Assembly (NCBI GenBank): GCA_942492715.1
Contig: CALOFW010000012.1
Span: 248,001-312,000 of the forward strand
Direction of reading: 5' to 3'
Origin: Sva-07 sp942492715
Lineage (GTDB): Bacteria > Actinomycetota > Acidimicrobiia > Acidimicrobiales > Ilumatobacteraceae
Length of the DNA: 64,000 nucleotides
Position 1 is the first letter of the stretch, and each line of letters begins with the position of its first letter. Positions 51,837 through 60,274 of the stretch are shown here, one piece after another. Position numbers and translations under genes: made by a program. Below the pieces are notes generated by a model. It did no database searches. It was not told where the DNA came from and saw nothing but the letters and a program-made list of their open reading frames with translations.

Positions 51837-52602
51837 CCTCGACGCCGGCGGCGCCGGCGGCGGCCCTGCGTCGGTGCGTGGCGATCGAACGCCGGATCGC
51901 GAGCACCCAGCCGATCAGCACCGCCGTGGCGAAGATGAACCACTGCACGGCGTACGAGAGGTGCGGGCCCTCGTCGAGGGTGGGGGGCGGCACCGGGACC
52001 GGGTCGGTGGGGGTGACGTTGGGGACGCTGCCGATCAGGTCGAGGTACACGGGCGCGAGGACGCCGGGGAGTTGTGCGTCGAGGAGGTCGAGGTCGACCC
52101 GTCGGACCTCGGTGACAGGACCGTCGGCGGAGTCGGTCAGCTCACCGAGTTGGCGGCCCGGGGGCACCCGGATGCGACCGAGCACGTCGATCGATCCCGT
52201 GGGCGCCGCCGGGGTGGGCTCGCCGAGCGTGACGAACCCGCGATTGACGACCACGGTCGCGCCGTCGTCGCCGATCAGTGCCGTGAGCACGTTGTCGCCG
52301 GCGATGCCGTCCTGGGTCCGGTTGAACCAGAGGATCTGATCGGGCACGTACTCACCCGACACGGTGACCTGGCGCCACTCGACCGAGCGGGGGTCGGTGA
52401 CGGCGTCGTCGAGGAGCGTGTCGAACGGCACCGGTGGCTGGTCGATCCGCTCGGTCACGGTCGCGTTGAACTCCTGGCGGGCGTCGAGGCGGCGGAGCTG
52501 CCAGAACCCGAGCCACACCATCAGCGCGACCGAGACGAAGACGAGGACGTGGAAGGCGAGCCACTTCGGCCGGAGGAGAAAGGTGAGATTCGACCCGGAC
52601 AT
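51757..52602 (-). CDS. SURF1-family cytochrome oxidase assembly protein
   Basis: 281 residues from ATG 52602 (GTG 52611 is an alternative). Two transmembrane helices bracket the protein: LAFHVLVFVSVALMVWLGFWQL near the start and YAVQWFIFATAVLIGWVLAI near 225. Between them are the SURF1 segments WRQVTVSGEYVPDQILWFNRT and VVVNRGFVTLG. The family helps insert heme a into cytochrome c oxidase, so aerobic respiration is implied. The C-terminal Thr/Ala-rich tail overlaps the lycopene cyclase gene by 80 bp on the other strand. Confidence 0.9.
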   Translation of the reverse strand: MSGSNLTFLLRPKWLAFHVLVFVSVALMVWLGFWQLRRLDARQEFNATVTERIDQPPVPFDTLLDDAVTDPRSVEWRQVTVSGEYVPDQILWFNRTQDGIAGDNVLTALIGDDGATVVVNRGFVTLGEPTPAAPTGSIDVLGRIRVPPGRQLGELTDSADGPVTEVRRVDLDLLDAQLPGVLAPVYLDLIGSVPNVTPTDPVPVPPPTLDEGPHLSYAVQWFIFATAVLIGWVLAIRRSIATHRRRAAAGAAGVEVTDATDERTRADSPTSADAASTTTTH

Positions 52603-52647
52603 CTCGGGCACGACGGTAGCGGCGGTGGAGCACTACCGTGCCGCGCC

Positions 52648-53682
52648 ATGACTCCTGACCAGTTGACCCCGGAGTGGCTGTCGAGCGTGCTCGGCGGAGC
52701 GGTCGAGGCGGTGACGGCCGCACCGATCGGCGATGGGCACGTCAGCACCACGATCCGGCTGTCGATGGTGAGCGACGACCCTGCGATCCCGTCGTCGATC
52801 GTCGCAAAGGTCCCGGCCGAGGACGATCGCAGCCGGCTGTTGGCGGCTTCGGTTCGCAGCTACGAGCGCGAGGTCAAGCTGTTCACCGAGCTCGCAGCGA
52901 CGGTCGACATCCGGATGCCGCACTGTCATTTCGCGGACTGGGATCCGGCGACCAACGACTACGTCGTGCTGCTCGAGGACATGTCGCCGGCCGAACAGGG
53001 CGACCAGATCGCCGGGTGTTCGCTCGATCGGGCCGAGTTGGCCGTGCGTGAACTCACTCGACTCCACGGGCCACGGTGGAACGACCCCGCGCTGGCCGAC
53101 GTGGAGTGGTTGAGTGGCAACGATGCCGAGACGGGCACCGACGGCTACGCCGTGATCTGGTCGATGGTGTTCCCGGGGTTCGCCGCCACGTACGAGCGGT
53201 ACCTCACCGCTGACATGCTCGACCTGGCCGAGCGGTTCGGTCCGCACCTCGGTGAGTTCATCGGGGGCCGCAGCCGCCCGTACTCCTTGGTCCACACCGA
53301 TTACCGCCTCGACAACATGCTGTTCGGCACCGGTGAGGGCGGCCCGCCGATCACCGTCGTCGACTGGGGTTCGCCGGCCCACGGCATGCCGATCACCGAC
53401 CTGTCGTACTTCTGCGGCGGGGGCCTACTCGTCGAGGACCGGCGCATGCACGAGCGGGACCTCGTCGCGGCGTACGCCGATGCGCTCGGCGCCTATGACG
53501 TCGATGTCGACCGTGACTGGCTGTGGGAGCAGTACCGCCGTGAGGCGTTCCACGGCCTGTTCATCACCGCGATGACCTCGCAGATGGTGACGATGAACGA
53601 GCGCAGCATGGACATGTTCGGTGCCATGGCGTCCCGCCACCTCCAACACGCCCTCGACCTCGACTCCCTCTCCCTCATCTGA
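52648..53682 (+). CDS. Aminoglycoside phosphotransferase/ecdysteroid-kinase-like protein
   Basis: 344 residues of the protein-kinase-like APH/EcKinase fold. VSTTIRLSMVSDD near the N-terminus is followed by SSIVAKVPAED (ATP lysine), SYEREVKLFTEL (glutamate) and YVVLLEDM (hinge). Next come the catalytic loop YSLVHTDYRLDNMLFG and the metal site TVVDWGSPAHG. In actinobacteria such proteins often lie near CoA-dependent catabolism genes and their substrates are unknown; a resistance role is not implied. It diverges from SURF1. Confidence 0.87.
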   Translation: MTPDQLTPEWLSSVLGGAVEAVTAAPIGDGHVSTTIRLSMVSDDPAIPSSIVAKVPAEDDRSRLLAASVRSYEREVKLFTELAATVDIRMPHCHFADWDPATNDYVVLLEDMSPAEQGDQIAGCSLDRAELAVRELTRLHGPRWNDPALADVEWLSGNDAETGTDGYAVIWSMVFPGFAATYERYLTADMLDLAERFGPHLGEFIGGRSRPYSLVHTDYRLDNMLFGTGEGGPPITVVDWGSPAHGMPITDLSYFCGGGLLVEDRRMHERDLVAAYADALGAYDVDVDRDWLWEQYRREAFHGLFITAMTSQMVTMNERSMDMFGAMASRHLQHALDLDSLSLI

Positions 53683-53693
53683 CGATCGCATCA

Positions 53694-53706
53694 GGGGTCG
53701 GACCCA
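53694..53706. repeat. GGGGTC-GGACCCA imperfect palindrome
   Basis: GGGGTCGGACCCA, flanked by GCATCA and GGATGC that also pair, lies 11 bp after the kinase-like gene. It is the third relative of the palindrome at 7353 and may serve as a terminator. Confidence 0.45.
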
Positions 53707-53724
53707 GGATGCAACACTGGCGGG

Positions 53725-54204
53725 ATGGAGCTGCCGGACTTCCACATCCCGCACGCCGAGAAGATCGAGTGGATGATCGAGACGACCGGGTGGGCGCTGG
53801 AGCCGGTGGCCGCCGATGTCGAGCACGATCCACCGACGCCGGGCTACGCGTACTCGATCGGTATGACCGATGCGGTCGGATTCCCCGACATCGTCGTGTT
53901 CGGGCTCACCCCGGTCGCGGCGAAGGGCCTGATCGAACTCGTCGCCGACGCCTGCCGCGGTGGCACCGAGATCCCGCTCGGCGTCGAACTGGTCGGTCTG
54001 CTCGACAACGAACTGCGCTGCATCTTCGCCCCGGTCGATCTCGACGTGTGGGGCCCGTACTTCGCCACGGCGACGTCGTGGTACCGCGGCGCGCCCTTCG
54101 AGATGGTGCAGCTCCTCTACCCCGATCGCAACGGCTTCCTGCCGTACGAGGTCGGTTACGAACAACGTATGGCACTCGCCCAGCCGGTCGTCGGTACCGT
54201 GTGA
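53725..54204 (+). CDS. DUF4262 protein
   Basis: 159 residues. The pattern IGWM-like IEWMIETTGWALEPV, then PGYAYSIGMTDAVGFPDIVVFGLTP and later LYPDRNGFLPYE, matches DUF4262 as I remember it. The domain's function is unknown; its distribution in actinobacteria is wide. No signal peptide or membrane segment. It stands 7 bp before metX and may share its transcript. Confidence 0.82.
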   Translation: MELPDFHIPHAEKIEWMIETTGWALEPVAADVEHDPPTPGYAYSIGMTDAVGFPDIVVFGLTPVAAKGLIELVADACRGGTEIPLGVELVGLLDNELRCIFAPVDLDVWGPYFATATSWYRGAPFEMVQLLYPDRNGFLPYEVGYEQRMALAQPVVGTV

Positions 54205-54211
54205 CACACCC

Positions 54212-55396
54212 ATGGACGTGACGCCCCTGCTCCCGGTGACCGGCGCCTGGATGTCCGGCGACGAACCGGGCCACCGGCAGTTCTTCACGTTCGCCACCGA
54301 TCGCCGATTCGCCCTCGACTGCGGCGTTGCGCTGTCCGATGTGGTCGTCGCCTACGAGACGTGGGGGCGACTCGACGCTGATGGCTCCAACGCGGTGCTG
54401 CTCTGCCACGCATGGACCGGCGACAGCCATGCCGCCGGCCCCGCCGGTCGAGGGCACCCGACCCCGGGGTGGTGGGACGACATGGTCGGTCCGGGAAAGG
54501 CCATCGACACCGAGCGGTACTTCGTGGTGTGCGCAAACGTGCTCGGCGGGTGCCAGGGGTCGACCGGTCCGGCCTCGCTGCACCCCACTGACGGCCGCCC
54601 CTACGGATCGCGGTTCCCGGTGGTCACGATCCGCGACATGGTGCGTGCACAAGCCCGCCTGATGGAGCATCTCGGTGTCGCCCGATGGATGGCGGTGATC
54701 GGCGGATCGATGGGTGGCATGCAGGCACTCGAATGGGCGGTGATGTACCCGCGGCGCGTCCGTTCACTCGTCGCCATCGCCACCTGCATGCAGGCGACTG
54801 CGCAACAGATCGCGTGGGGAGCGATCGGGCGACGGGCGATCCGGCTCGACCCCAAGTGGAACGGCGGCGACTACTACGACGCCGCACCGGGTGGCGGGCC
54901 CGGTGAGGGGCTCGAGATCGCCCGCATGGTCGCGCAGGTCACGTTCCGCAGCGACAACGTCTTCACCGATCGGTTCGGACGTGAACTCGCCGACAAGGCG
55001 GCGGTCGGCGACACGTTGGGGATGTGGCAGCGTTTCGAGGTCGAGCGCTACCTGGAGTACCACGGCCAGAAGCTCGCCCGGCGGTTCGACACGAACAGCT
55101 ACCTGGCGATCGGCAAGGCGATGGACCTCCACGACGTCGCGCGGGGGCGGGGCTCGCTCGACCGGGCGATGCTGCGCGTCGTCGCCCCCACGATGGCGGT
55201 CGGCATCTGGAGCGACATGCTCTACCCGTCGTACCAGCAGCAACAGATCCATCACACGCTCGCGGCCAACGGTGTGCCGAGCGAGTACGTCGAGATCGAC
55301 TCGCCGCACGGTCACGACGCCTTCCTGATCAACAGCGACCAGCTCGAGGAGCCGCTCGAACGGTTCCTCGGCGGGATCGCGAAGTCCGACGCCTGA
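54212..55396 (+). CDS. metX: Homoserine O-acetyltransferase
   Basis: Acetylates homoserine (or succinylates it in some members) for methionine synthesis. 394 residues from ATG 54212. VVAYETWGRLDADGSNAVLLCHAWTGDSHAAG opens the alpha/beta hydrolase fold. WWDDMVGPGKAIDTERYFVVCANVLGGC and the nucleophile elbow VIGGSMGGMQALEW follow, as do RFDTNSYLAIGKAMDLHD and the catalytic His in DSPHGHDAFL. The sequence NVLGGCQGSTGP is the hallmark of MetX. The metY partner is not adjacent in this window. Confidence 0.94.
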   Translation: MDVTPLLPVTGAWMSGDEPGHRQFFTFATDRRFALDCGVALSDVVVAYETWGRLDADGSNAVLLCHAWTGDSHAAGPAGRGHPTPGWWDDMVGPGKAIDTERYFVVCANVLGGCQGSTGPASLHPTDGRPYGSRFPVVTIRDMVRAQARLMEHLGVARWMAVIGGSMGGMQALEWAVMYPRRVRSLVAIATCMQATAQQIAWGAIGRRAIRLDPKWNGGDYYDAAPGGGPGEGLEIARMVAQVTFRSDNVFTDRFGRELADKAAVGDTLGMWQRFEVERYLEYHGQKLARRFDTNSYLAIGKAMDLHDVARGRGSLDRAMLRVVAPTMAVGIWSDMLYPSYQQQQIHHTLAANGVPSEYVEIDSPHGHDAFLINSDQLEEPLERFLGGIAKSDA

Positions 55397-55411
55397 CGCC
55401 CATCGACGAAC

Positions 55412-56200
55412 GTGCCCGAAGGACTCGAAGCCGAGATCTGGCGGACGGCGTTGGACGTGACCGTCGGGCGGATCATCACCGATGCCTGGGTCGACGAGCG
55501 CGTGGCGCCGGCCGACTTCGCCGACCTGGTGGTCGGCCAGCGGATCGAAGCGATACGGCGCGTCGGCAAGATCGATCTCGTCGACACCGATGGTCCCACG
55601 ATCGGGTTGCACTTCGGCATGACCGGACGGGTGATCGTCGACGGGTTCGCAGCGATCGATCGGCTCCAGTACGCCTCCGCCCGCGACGAACCCGAGTGGG
55701 ATCGGCTCCGGCTGTACACGTCGGCCGATCCGACGACTGCGCCCGTCGCAACCCCGGCGATCCGGCTCAACGATCCGCGACGGCTGGGCCGCGTGAGCAT
55801 CGACGCCGATCTCTCGCCACTGGGCGTCGACATGATGGCGGTCACCCCCGCCCGTCTGCGAGCGGCGATCGGGGCGCGTCGCGTCGCGATCAAGTCGGTC
55901 CTCCTCGACCAGTCGGCCGTGGCCGGGCTCGGCAACATGTGTGCCGACGAGGTGCTGTGGTGGGCTGGAATCGATCCGCGCCGGTCGGCTGGCGAGTTGA
56001 GCGACGACGAGGTGCGGGCGCTCGCGTCGGCGATTCGACGCCGGCTGCCGATCATGTTGCGCCGCGGCGGCAGCCACACCGGGGTGTTGTCGCCGGCCGT
56101 CCGCGCCGCGTGCCCACCGTGCGAGCGCGATGGCGCGCCGCTGCGCCGTGACGTCATCGGTGGACGCACGGCGGTCTGGTGCCCACGCCATCAGCGCTGA
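55412..56200 (+). CDS. Fpg/Nei-family DNA glycosylase-like protein
   Basis: 262 residues. DNA base-excision repair fold with N-terminal proline as catalytic nucleophile. GTG 55412 gives MPEGLEAEIWR, with Pro2 and Glu3 kept but the usual MPELPEVE altered. IGLHFGMTGRVIVDG, RLNDPRRLGRV and AIKSVLLDQSAVAGLGNMCADEVLW contain the helix-two-turn-helix region. The zinc finger reads CPPC then WCPRHQ, a CCCH set instead of four cysteines. The deviations suggest a divergent Nei-like member whose damage range is unknown. Confidence 0.85.
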   Translation: MPEGLEAEIWRTALDVTVGRIITDAWVDERVAPADFADLVVGQRIEAIRRVGKIDLVDTDGPTIGLHFGMTGRVIVDGFAAIDRLQYASARDEPEWDRLRLYTSADPTTAPVATPAIRLNDPRRLGRVSIDADLSPLGVDMMAVTPARLRAAIGARRVAIKSVLLDQSAVAGLGNMCADEVLWWAGIDPRRSAGELSDDEVRALASAIRRRLPIMLRRGGSHTGVLSPAVRAACPPCERDGAPLRRDVIGGRTAVWCPRHQR

Positions 56201-56249
56201 CCTGCGGGTGCGCCGCGAAACCTTCCGGAACTGGCACACTTTCGAGTCC

Positions 56250-57005
56250 GTGTCCCCCCTGCGCCCATCCACGACCCGACGACGGCACATCCGTTCGGTC
56301 TTTTCGGCGTCGCCGGCGGTGCCACTCCTCGTCGGTGCCGGCGACCCGGGATCGAGTCGGCTCGTGTATGCGATGGTGATCGGGCTCGTCCTGGTGGGGA
56401 TCGCCTTCATCGTGCTCGCGGTGTGGTTGATCCGCCAGACCCGGTACGACCTTCCGGTGCTGGCGCCGCTCGAACGCATGGGCGACAAGGATTGGCGGCG
56501 CCAGAGCGACCCGGCCACCCAGCGGCGGATTCTCGATGAGGTGCGGCCCGAGGGCGCCGAACCGCTCCGCTCGGAGTCGTCGCCGCCGTCGCTCGATGCC
56601 GAGTTCGAACTCGCCGATCGGCCCGTGACCTCCATGAGCGACCTCGTGTCCTCGGTCGAGGAGACTCCATCGGCGACACCGCACGGGCTCGAACGTCCCG
56701 ACATGCTCGACCTCGAGCCCCCGGTCGCGGAGGCTCGATCGGCGACTCCGCGAGAGCTCGAACGTCCCGACGTGCTCGACCTCGAGCCCGACGCCGCCGA
56801 TGAGGAGTCGACGGCGGTGTCGGGGGAGGATCCGCCGGGGGAGGAACCGGCTGAAGGTTCGGCCGAGGAGCCCTCGGTCGAGGAGCCGGAGGAGTCGGAG
56901 ACGGGGTCGGTGGAGGAGTCGTCGGTGGAGCAGCCGGCAGGGGGAGCGGCAGAAGAGCCGGACGACGGCGAGGCGCAGGGTTCGACCGACGCCGCCGAGC
57001 GGTAG
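56250..57005 (+). CDS. Single-pass membrane protein with acidic repetitive tail
   Basis: 251 residues from GTG 56250; ATG 56373 is a shorter alternative (210 residues). One transmembrane helix (MVIGLVLVGIAFIVLAVWLIRQ) is followed by a cytoplasmic charged region. The motif LERPDMLDLEP / LERPDVLDLEP occurs twice, encoded by a DNA direct repeat, and the C-terminal 70 residues are mostly Glu, Pro and Ser. Low-complexity and family not recognised. It ends 9 bp before the next small gene. Confidence 0.65.
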   Translation: MSPLRPSTTRRRHIRSVFSASPAVPLLVGAGDPGSSRLVYAMVIGLVLVGIAFIVLAVWLIRQTRYDLPVLAPLERMGDKDWRRQSDPATQRRILDEVRPEGAEPLRSESSPPSLDAEFELADRPVTSMSDLVSSVEETPSATPHGLERPDMLDLEPPVAEARSATPRELERPDVLDLEPDAADEESTAVSGEDPPGEEPAEGSAEEPSVEEPEESETGSVEESSVEQPAGGAAEEPDDGEAQGSTDAAER

Positions 57006-57014
57006 TGTCGAGAC

Positions 57015-57239
57015 GTGGCCACGTTCGACCCCGACGAGATGATCCAGCGATTCCAGGAGCGGGCAGCGGCGGTGAAGAAGCGTCCGATGCCGCCTGTCGA
57101 GGGGGAGGGGCGACGTCACTTCATCGAGCAGTCGAAGCTCGACTTCCAGGACTTCGCCATGCTCGGAGACGCCGACGCGAGCATCGACGGGGGCATTCTG
57201 ACCCTGCGTATCGACCTGCGTCCACCGGATCAGCGCTGA
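57015..57239 (+). CDS. Small conserved-looking protein, function unknown
   Basis: 74 residues from GTG 57015, ATFDPDEMIQRFQERAAAVK then RPMPPVEGEGRRHFIEQSKLDFQDFAMLGDA. A helical, charged N-terminal half is followed by a short beta-rich end. No membrane segment. The 9-bp spacing after the acidic-tail membrane protein suggests an operon. I do not recognise a family, though the frame shows normal coding bias. Confidence 0.65.
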   Translation: MATFDPDEMIQRFQERAAAVKKRPMPPVEGEGRRHFIEQSKLDFQDFAMLGDADASIDGGILTLRIDLRPPDQR

Positions 57240-57302
57240 CGCAATTCGTCGCCATTGTCGTTGTCCGGTCCGGCGACCTGAGTGCTAGATTGTGGCTCCC
57301 TA

Positions 57303-57375
57303 GCGGACGTGGCTCAGTTGGTAGAGCGCAACCTTGCCAAGGTTGAGGTCGCCGGTTCGATCCCGGTCGTCCGCT
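57303..57375 (+). tRNA. tRNA-Gly(GCC)
   Basis: Acceptor stem GCGGACG (57303-57309) pairs with CGTCCGC (57368-57374). The anticodon loop TTGCCAA in stem CAACC/GGTTG gives anticodon GCC. The T arm contains GGTTCGATCCC. The discriminator is T57375 and CCA is encoded at 57376-57378. All arms pair normally. The region downstream holds recombinase and gene remnants, so this tRNA may have served as an integration site. Confidence 0.97.
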
Positions 57376-57381
57376 CCAAAT

Positions 57382-57398
57382 CCCCTGTTCACCAGGGG
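57382..57398 (+). terminator. Hairpin just after tRNA-Gly
   Basis: CCCCTG (57382-57387) pairs with CAGGGG (57393-57398) around a 5-nt loop, 4 bp past the CCA end, followed by GTTGT. It is a likely transcript end for the tRNA. Confidence 0.6.
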
Positions 57399-57409
57399 GT
57401 TGTAGATGT

Positions 57410-57449
57410 CATTGGGCGTCCCCCCGAGCCGGGGGACCCTCACCCAATG
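57410..57449. terminator. Long two-part hairpin downstream of tRNA-Gly
   Basis: CATTGGG (57410-57416) pairs with CCCAATG (57443-57449), and inside it GTCCCCC (57418-57424) pairs with GGGGGAC (57431-57437). It may be a second terminator or the inverted end of a lost element. Confidence 0.5.
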
Positions 57450-57852
57450 CGTTTCAGACACCTGGACCCAGACAGGAACTCGTTGGTTGTCGGGCGTCGG
57501 AAGCGCCGAACGGTGAGAACGATGGTGTCAACCGAGGTCGATCTGATCAGGTAGCGGAGGCTCGACTGCCAAGGTCGAGGGATCAGAGTGCTGGTCATCC
57601 AGCACTCCGAGACGTACCTCCGTGGATACCGACGCGATGCGCGTCCGCTGGTGGGCTCGAGCACATTCGGCCGCTCGAGCTACCTCTTCGAGCGTTCCGA
57701 CCGGTGGGCCCCAGCCACCAAGATGTACGTCCGTCGGGCGTTCCGGTCATTCGTCCGATTCGCGCTCGAGGCGGGAGCCATGCTGCCTTGACGGCGTCGG
57801 GGTACGCCTCCTGCGCTGCATTCACAGTGATCCTCGTCTTGGCCACCCCGCC
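57450..57852. other. Gene-free stretch with a perfect hairpin
   Basis: No supportable gene is seen. It contains a perfect 9-bp stem GAGTGCTGG/CCAGCACTC with TCAT loop at 57587-57608. A short frame at 57788-57856 encodes a hydrophobic, signal-peptide-like stretch (AAFTVILVLATPP) that ends in TGA just where the following fragment begins. Confidence 0.5.
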
Positions 57853-58107
57853 GTGACCTGGACCGTCGCGCACCATGGACTCGAGGCTTCGATCAGCGCC
57901 GGCGTCAACGGCGCGAGCGCAAACCCCGACTGCCCCGACGCGATCGTCGCCAGCTCCGGCACTCACGGTCTGCTGAGCACCCCTGGGCCCCTGGCTACCA
58001 CTGGGCCCGACGACGCCCTGCCGTTCGCGCTCCTGGCCGCGCTGCTGAGCGCGCTGGGCCTCGGCCTCGTGATGGCGGCGCGCCGACGTCCCTCAGCCCT
58101 GCGCTGA
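57853..58107 (+). pseudogene. C-terminal fragment of a sortase-anchored surface protein
   Basis: The 84-residue frame ends with LATTG at 57991-58005, then a hydrophobic stretch (LPFALLAALLSALGLGLVMAA) and a basic end RRRPSALR. This is the layout of a cell-wall sorting signal, and LAxTG is the motif used by actinobacterial class E sortases. No full upstream protein is present. A signal-peptide-like piece lies in another frame just before, so this is probably the decayed remnant of a small or once larger surface protein. GTG 57853 could start a tiny intact product, but it would lack a signal peptide. Confidence 0.5.
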
Positions 58108-58202
58108 ACCGCCAGTACGTCGTCCCCGGTTCCGTCAGCTCGGCCTTCCACCTGAACCAGCCGCCGGACAAGCAGCCATCGCGTTCGCCTTCGCACCAAT
58201 CC

Positions 58203-58289
58203 AGTGAGAACTCGATCTCAGATCTCGGTGAGTTGTTCTCGGTGTCACGACCCACGGTGTACCGCACCCTCGGCCGAACAACCTCATAG
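58203..58289 (+). pseudogene. Remnant of a serine recombinase (C-terminal helix-turn-helix)
   Basis: The frame reads ISDLGELFSVSRPTVYRTLGR before a TAG at 58287-58289. It is very close to the HTH_7 DNA-binding end of resolvase/invertase proteins, which typically read IAELFSVSRPTVYR. The catalytic domain is not upstream in this frame. It is a relic of a mobile element near tRNA-Gly. Confidence 0.55.
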
Positions 58290-58439
58290 ACAGCAGGTCC
58301 GGCCCGACTGAACGCAGTCTCGGACCGGGGTCGTCAACCGGGCACCTGTCGGTCCGTTGGCGGTCAGGTGACCTGTTCACGGTTGCACGTCGGTGACCTC
58401 GTGGATCGCGTGTACGGCGGATCGGTGCGACACTGGGTT

Positions 58440-59063
58440 ATGGCGCGTGTGGGGTCGATGTTGTTCGATCGCTGGTCGGCTGTCTACGACCGGCCCGGGT
58501 TCCAGGATGCGACGTATCGGCCAGTTCACGATGCGGTGTTGGCTCGTCTGACGGAGTTGCCCCGTGGAATGGTTCTGGATCTCGGATGCGGGACTGGACA
58601 ACTCACTCGTCGGTTGACGGAACAGTTTCCCGATGCCGAGGTTGTCGGTCTCGACTACTCCGCCGGGATGCTCGGTGTGGCGAGTGATCGAGTCGGGAGC
58701 AGAGCGAGCCTCGTGCACGCTGATGCGCAATACTTGCCGTTCAGGTCGGCTTCGGCTGACGTTGTGGTCTGCACGGAGTCGTTCCACTGGTATGGCGATC
58801 AGCGGCGTGCGCTCGCAGCGCTGGCAGCGGTCCTTCGCCCTGGCGGGCAGCTGGTGATCGCCTCGATTGCGGCGTTCACCGATGTCGGCGAGTCCGCTGT
58901 GCGGAGGTGGTCATCGGCGGGAGGGCAGCCTGTTCGGGCACTGACACCGCGTCATCTGCGGGATCTGCTGATCAGTGCAGGTTTCGAGGTCGTGTATCAA
59001 CGACGGGTTCCACGAATCGGATTCGCCCCGTGGCCGGTGATCACCGAAGCACGTCTTCGATGA
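58440..59063 (+). CDS. Class I SAM-dependent methyltransferase (UbiE-like)
   Basis: 207 residues from ATG 58440; the frame is open from 58368, but those residues do not look conserved. FDRWSAVYDRPGFQDATYRPVHDAVL is followed by motif I MVLDLGCGTGQLTRRL, VVGLDYSAGMLGVA, LPFRSASADVVVCTESFHWY and VLRPGGQLVIASIAAF. It is an intact gene inside the remnant-rich region, so possibly acquired by transfer. Its third-position GC seems lower than in the flanking housekeeping genes (for instance GTT, TTG and GAT codons), by eye. The substrate is unknown. Confidence 0.82.
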   Translation: MARVGSMLFDRWSAVYDRPGFQDATYRPVHDAVLARLTELPRGMVLDLGCGTGQLTRRLTEQFPDAEVVGLDYSAGMLGVASDRVGSRASLVHADAQYLPFRSASADVVVCTESFHWYGDQRRALAALAAVLRPGGQLVIASIAAFTDVGESAVRRWSSAGGQPVRALTPRHLRDLLISAGFEVVYQRRVPRIGFAPWPVITEARLR

Positions 59064-59614
59064 TGAAGGCCAGGTGACGGCATTCTTCTCGGATTCCACG
59101 AACGCTGGGTTGATTCGTGCGTTGGGCGTCGCCTCCAGTGATCATGCGTGGGGTCTCGAGGTGCGGACCCGCGCTACTTCGCCGGTTCCCGGGTGCTGGC
59201 TACCCGGCTCCCGCCAGGTTCACGCAGCATCACGGTCTTCTCTTCCTCTGGCAGAGCGGAGCACCAGGATCGCGCCAAGATGATCACCCAAGTGCACCGA
59301 TTGACATCGAGCCTGTCGCCGAACGATGCCCGGCGCCGCGCACGTGACCACCGGAAGCGTGAACACGACATCGCCTGCACGGTGGGATCGGCCACGTTGC
59401 CGATCATCGGATTTCTCGGACGTCGATGGACACCGAGAGCACAGCGGGCGACAGCCGCCCGTGAGGTGCCCCAATCGTGCGTGTGCCCGACGACGTTGCC
59501 TCGTCGAAGCGCTTGTCGTCGCCGGGGAGGGCGGTCGCAGGTCGCCTGTTCCCGGGGCCTGTCGAACCTTGGTACCTTCGGGCAGGGGGAATTCACGAAT
59601 TGGGAGGAAACATC
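59064..59614. other. 550-bp stretch without a supportable gene
   Basis: Several short frames exist on both strands but none shows a recognisable domain or coherent start. The region ends with a good ribosome site (GGGAGGAAA at 59602-59610) and presumably holds the promoter of the following gene. Confidence 0.5.
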
Positions 59615-60256
59615 ATGGCTGTCGTATCACTGACGAGCTTTCGGAGCGAGCCTGGCCGAGCCGGGGAACACATGGCGCTGCACATGGAGGCAGCGGAGCG
59701 GTTGCAGGGAATGGGGATGGCCGCTGCCCCGTTGCAGGTGCTGGCCGGTGGCGACATCGGCACGTTGGCGATGTCGGTCAACTACGCGAACAACGCCGAG
59801 TGGGTTGCGGGTGTGAAGAAGATGCAGGCTGATGCGAGCTGGCAGGAGTTCTATCGGAACGCGATGGGCACGGGAGCGGCGACACAGGCAGAGAGTTCTC
59901 TCTTCACGGACGTCGACCCGAACTTCCAGGCTGCCAATCGTACGCTCGGCGTCGTACTCGCGGTGCAGTGGCAGGCGCGCCCGGGGCGGCTTGCAGACTT
60001 CATGGGCAAGGTCGCCGAATCGTTCCCGCACATCGAGCGGATCGGCGGTCGACCTCGGGCCCTGCAGTCGGTCATCGGCGCACATCCGATGACCACACTG
60101 GTGAGCACGGTGTTCGACGACCTCGATGCCTACGGGGCCTACGCAGACGCGACGGCCACCGACGCGGAGTGGCAGGCGTTCTGGGCCGGCGCGATGTCCG
60201 ATCCCACTGCCGAACTCATCCGGAGTGGGGTCTACGTGAACATGATGGGGGCCTGA
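59615..60256 (+). CDS. Dimeric alpha/beta-barrel (NIPSNAP/DUF-like) protein
   Basis: 213 residues with a strong Shine-Dalgarno GGGAGGAAA 5 bp before ATG 59615. Two similar halves are visible: one ends FTDVDPNF, and the second starts with VVLAVQWQARPGRLADFMGKV. Each has the strand-helix pattern of ferredoxin-like barrels used by NIPSNAP and antibiotic-biosynthesis monooxygenase families. A residue-level match to a named family is not recalled. Cytoplasmic; function unknown. Intact, but flanked by pseudogenes. Confidence 0.72.
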   Translation: MAVVSLTSFRSEPGRAGEHMALHMEAAERLQGMGMAAAPLQVLAGGDIGTLAMSVNYANNAEWVAGVKKMQADASWQEFYRNAMGTGAATQAESSLFTDVDPNFQAANRTLGVVLAVQWQARPGRLADFMGKVAESFPHIERIGGRPRALQSVIGAHPMTTLVSTVFDDLDAYGAYADATATDAEWQAFWAGAMSDPTAELIRSGVYVNMMGA

Positions 60257-60274
60257 TCTCGGCCGACCGACCCG

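Noticed and set aside
59174..59596. 140-codon minus-strand frame in the remnant region
   Set aside because: The composition is rich in Arg, Pro and Cys without any recognisable fold; it looks like non-coding sequence.
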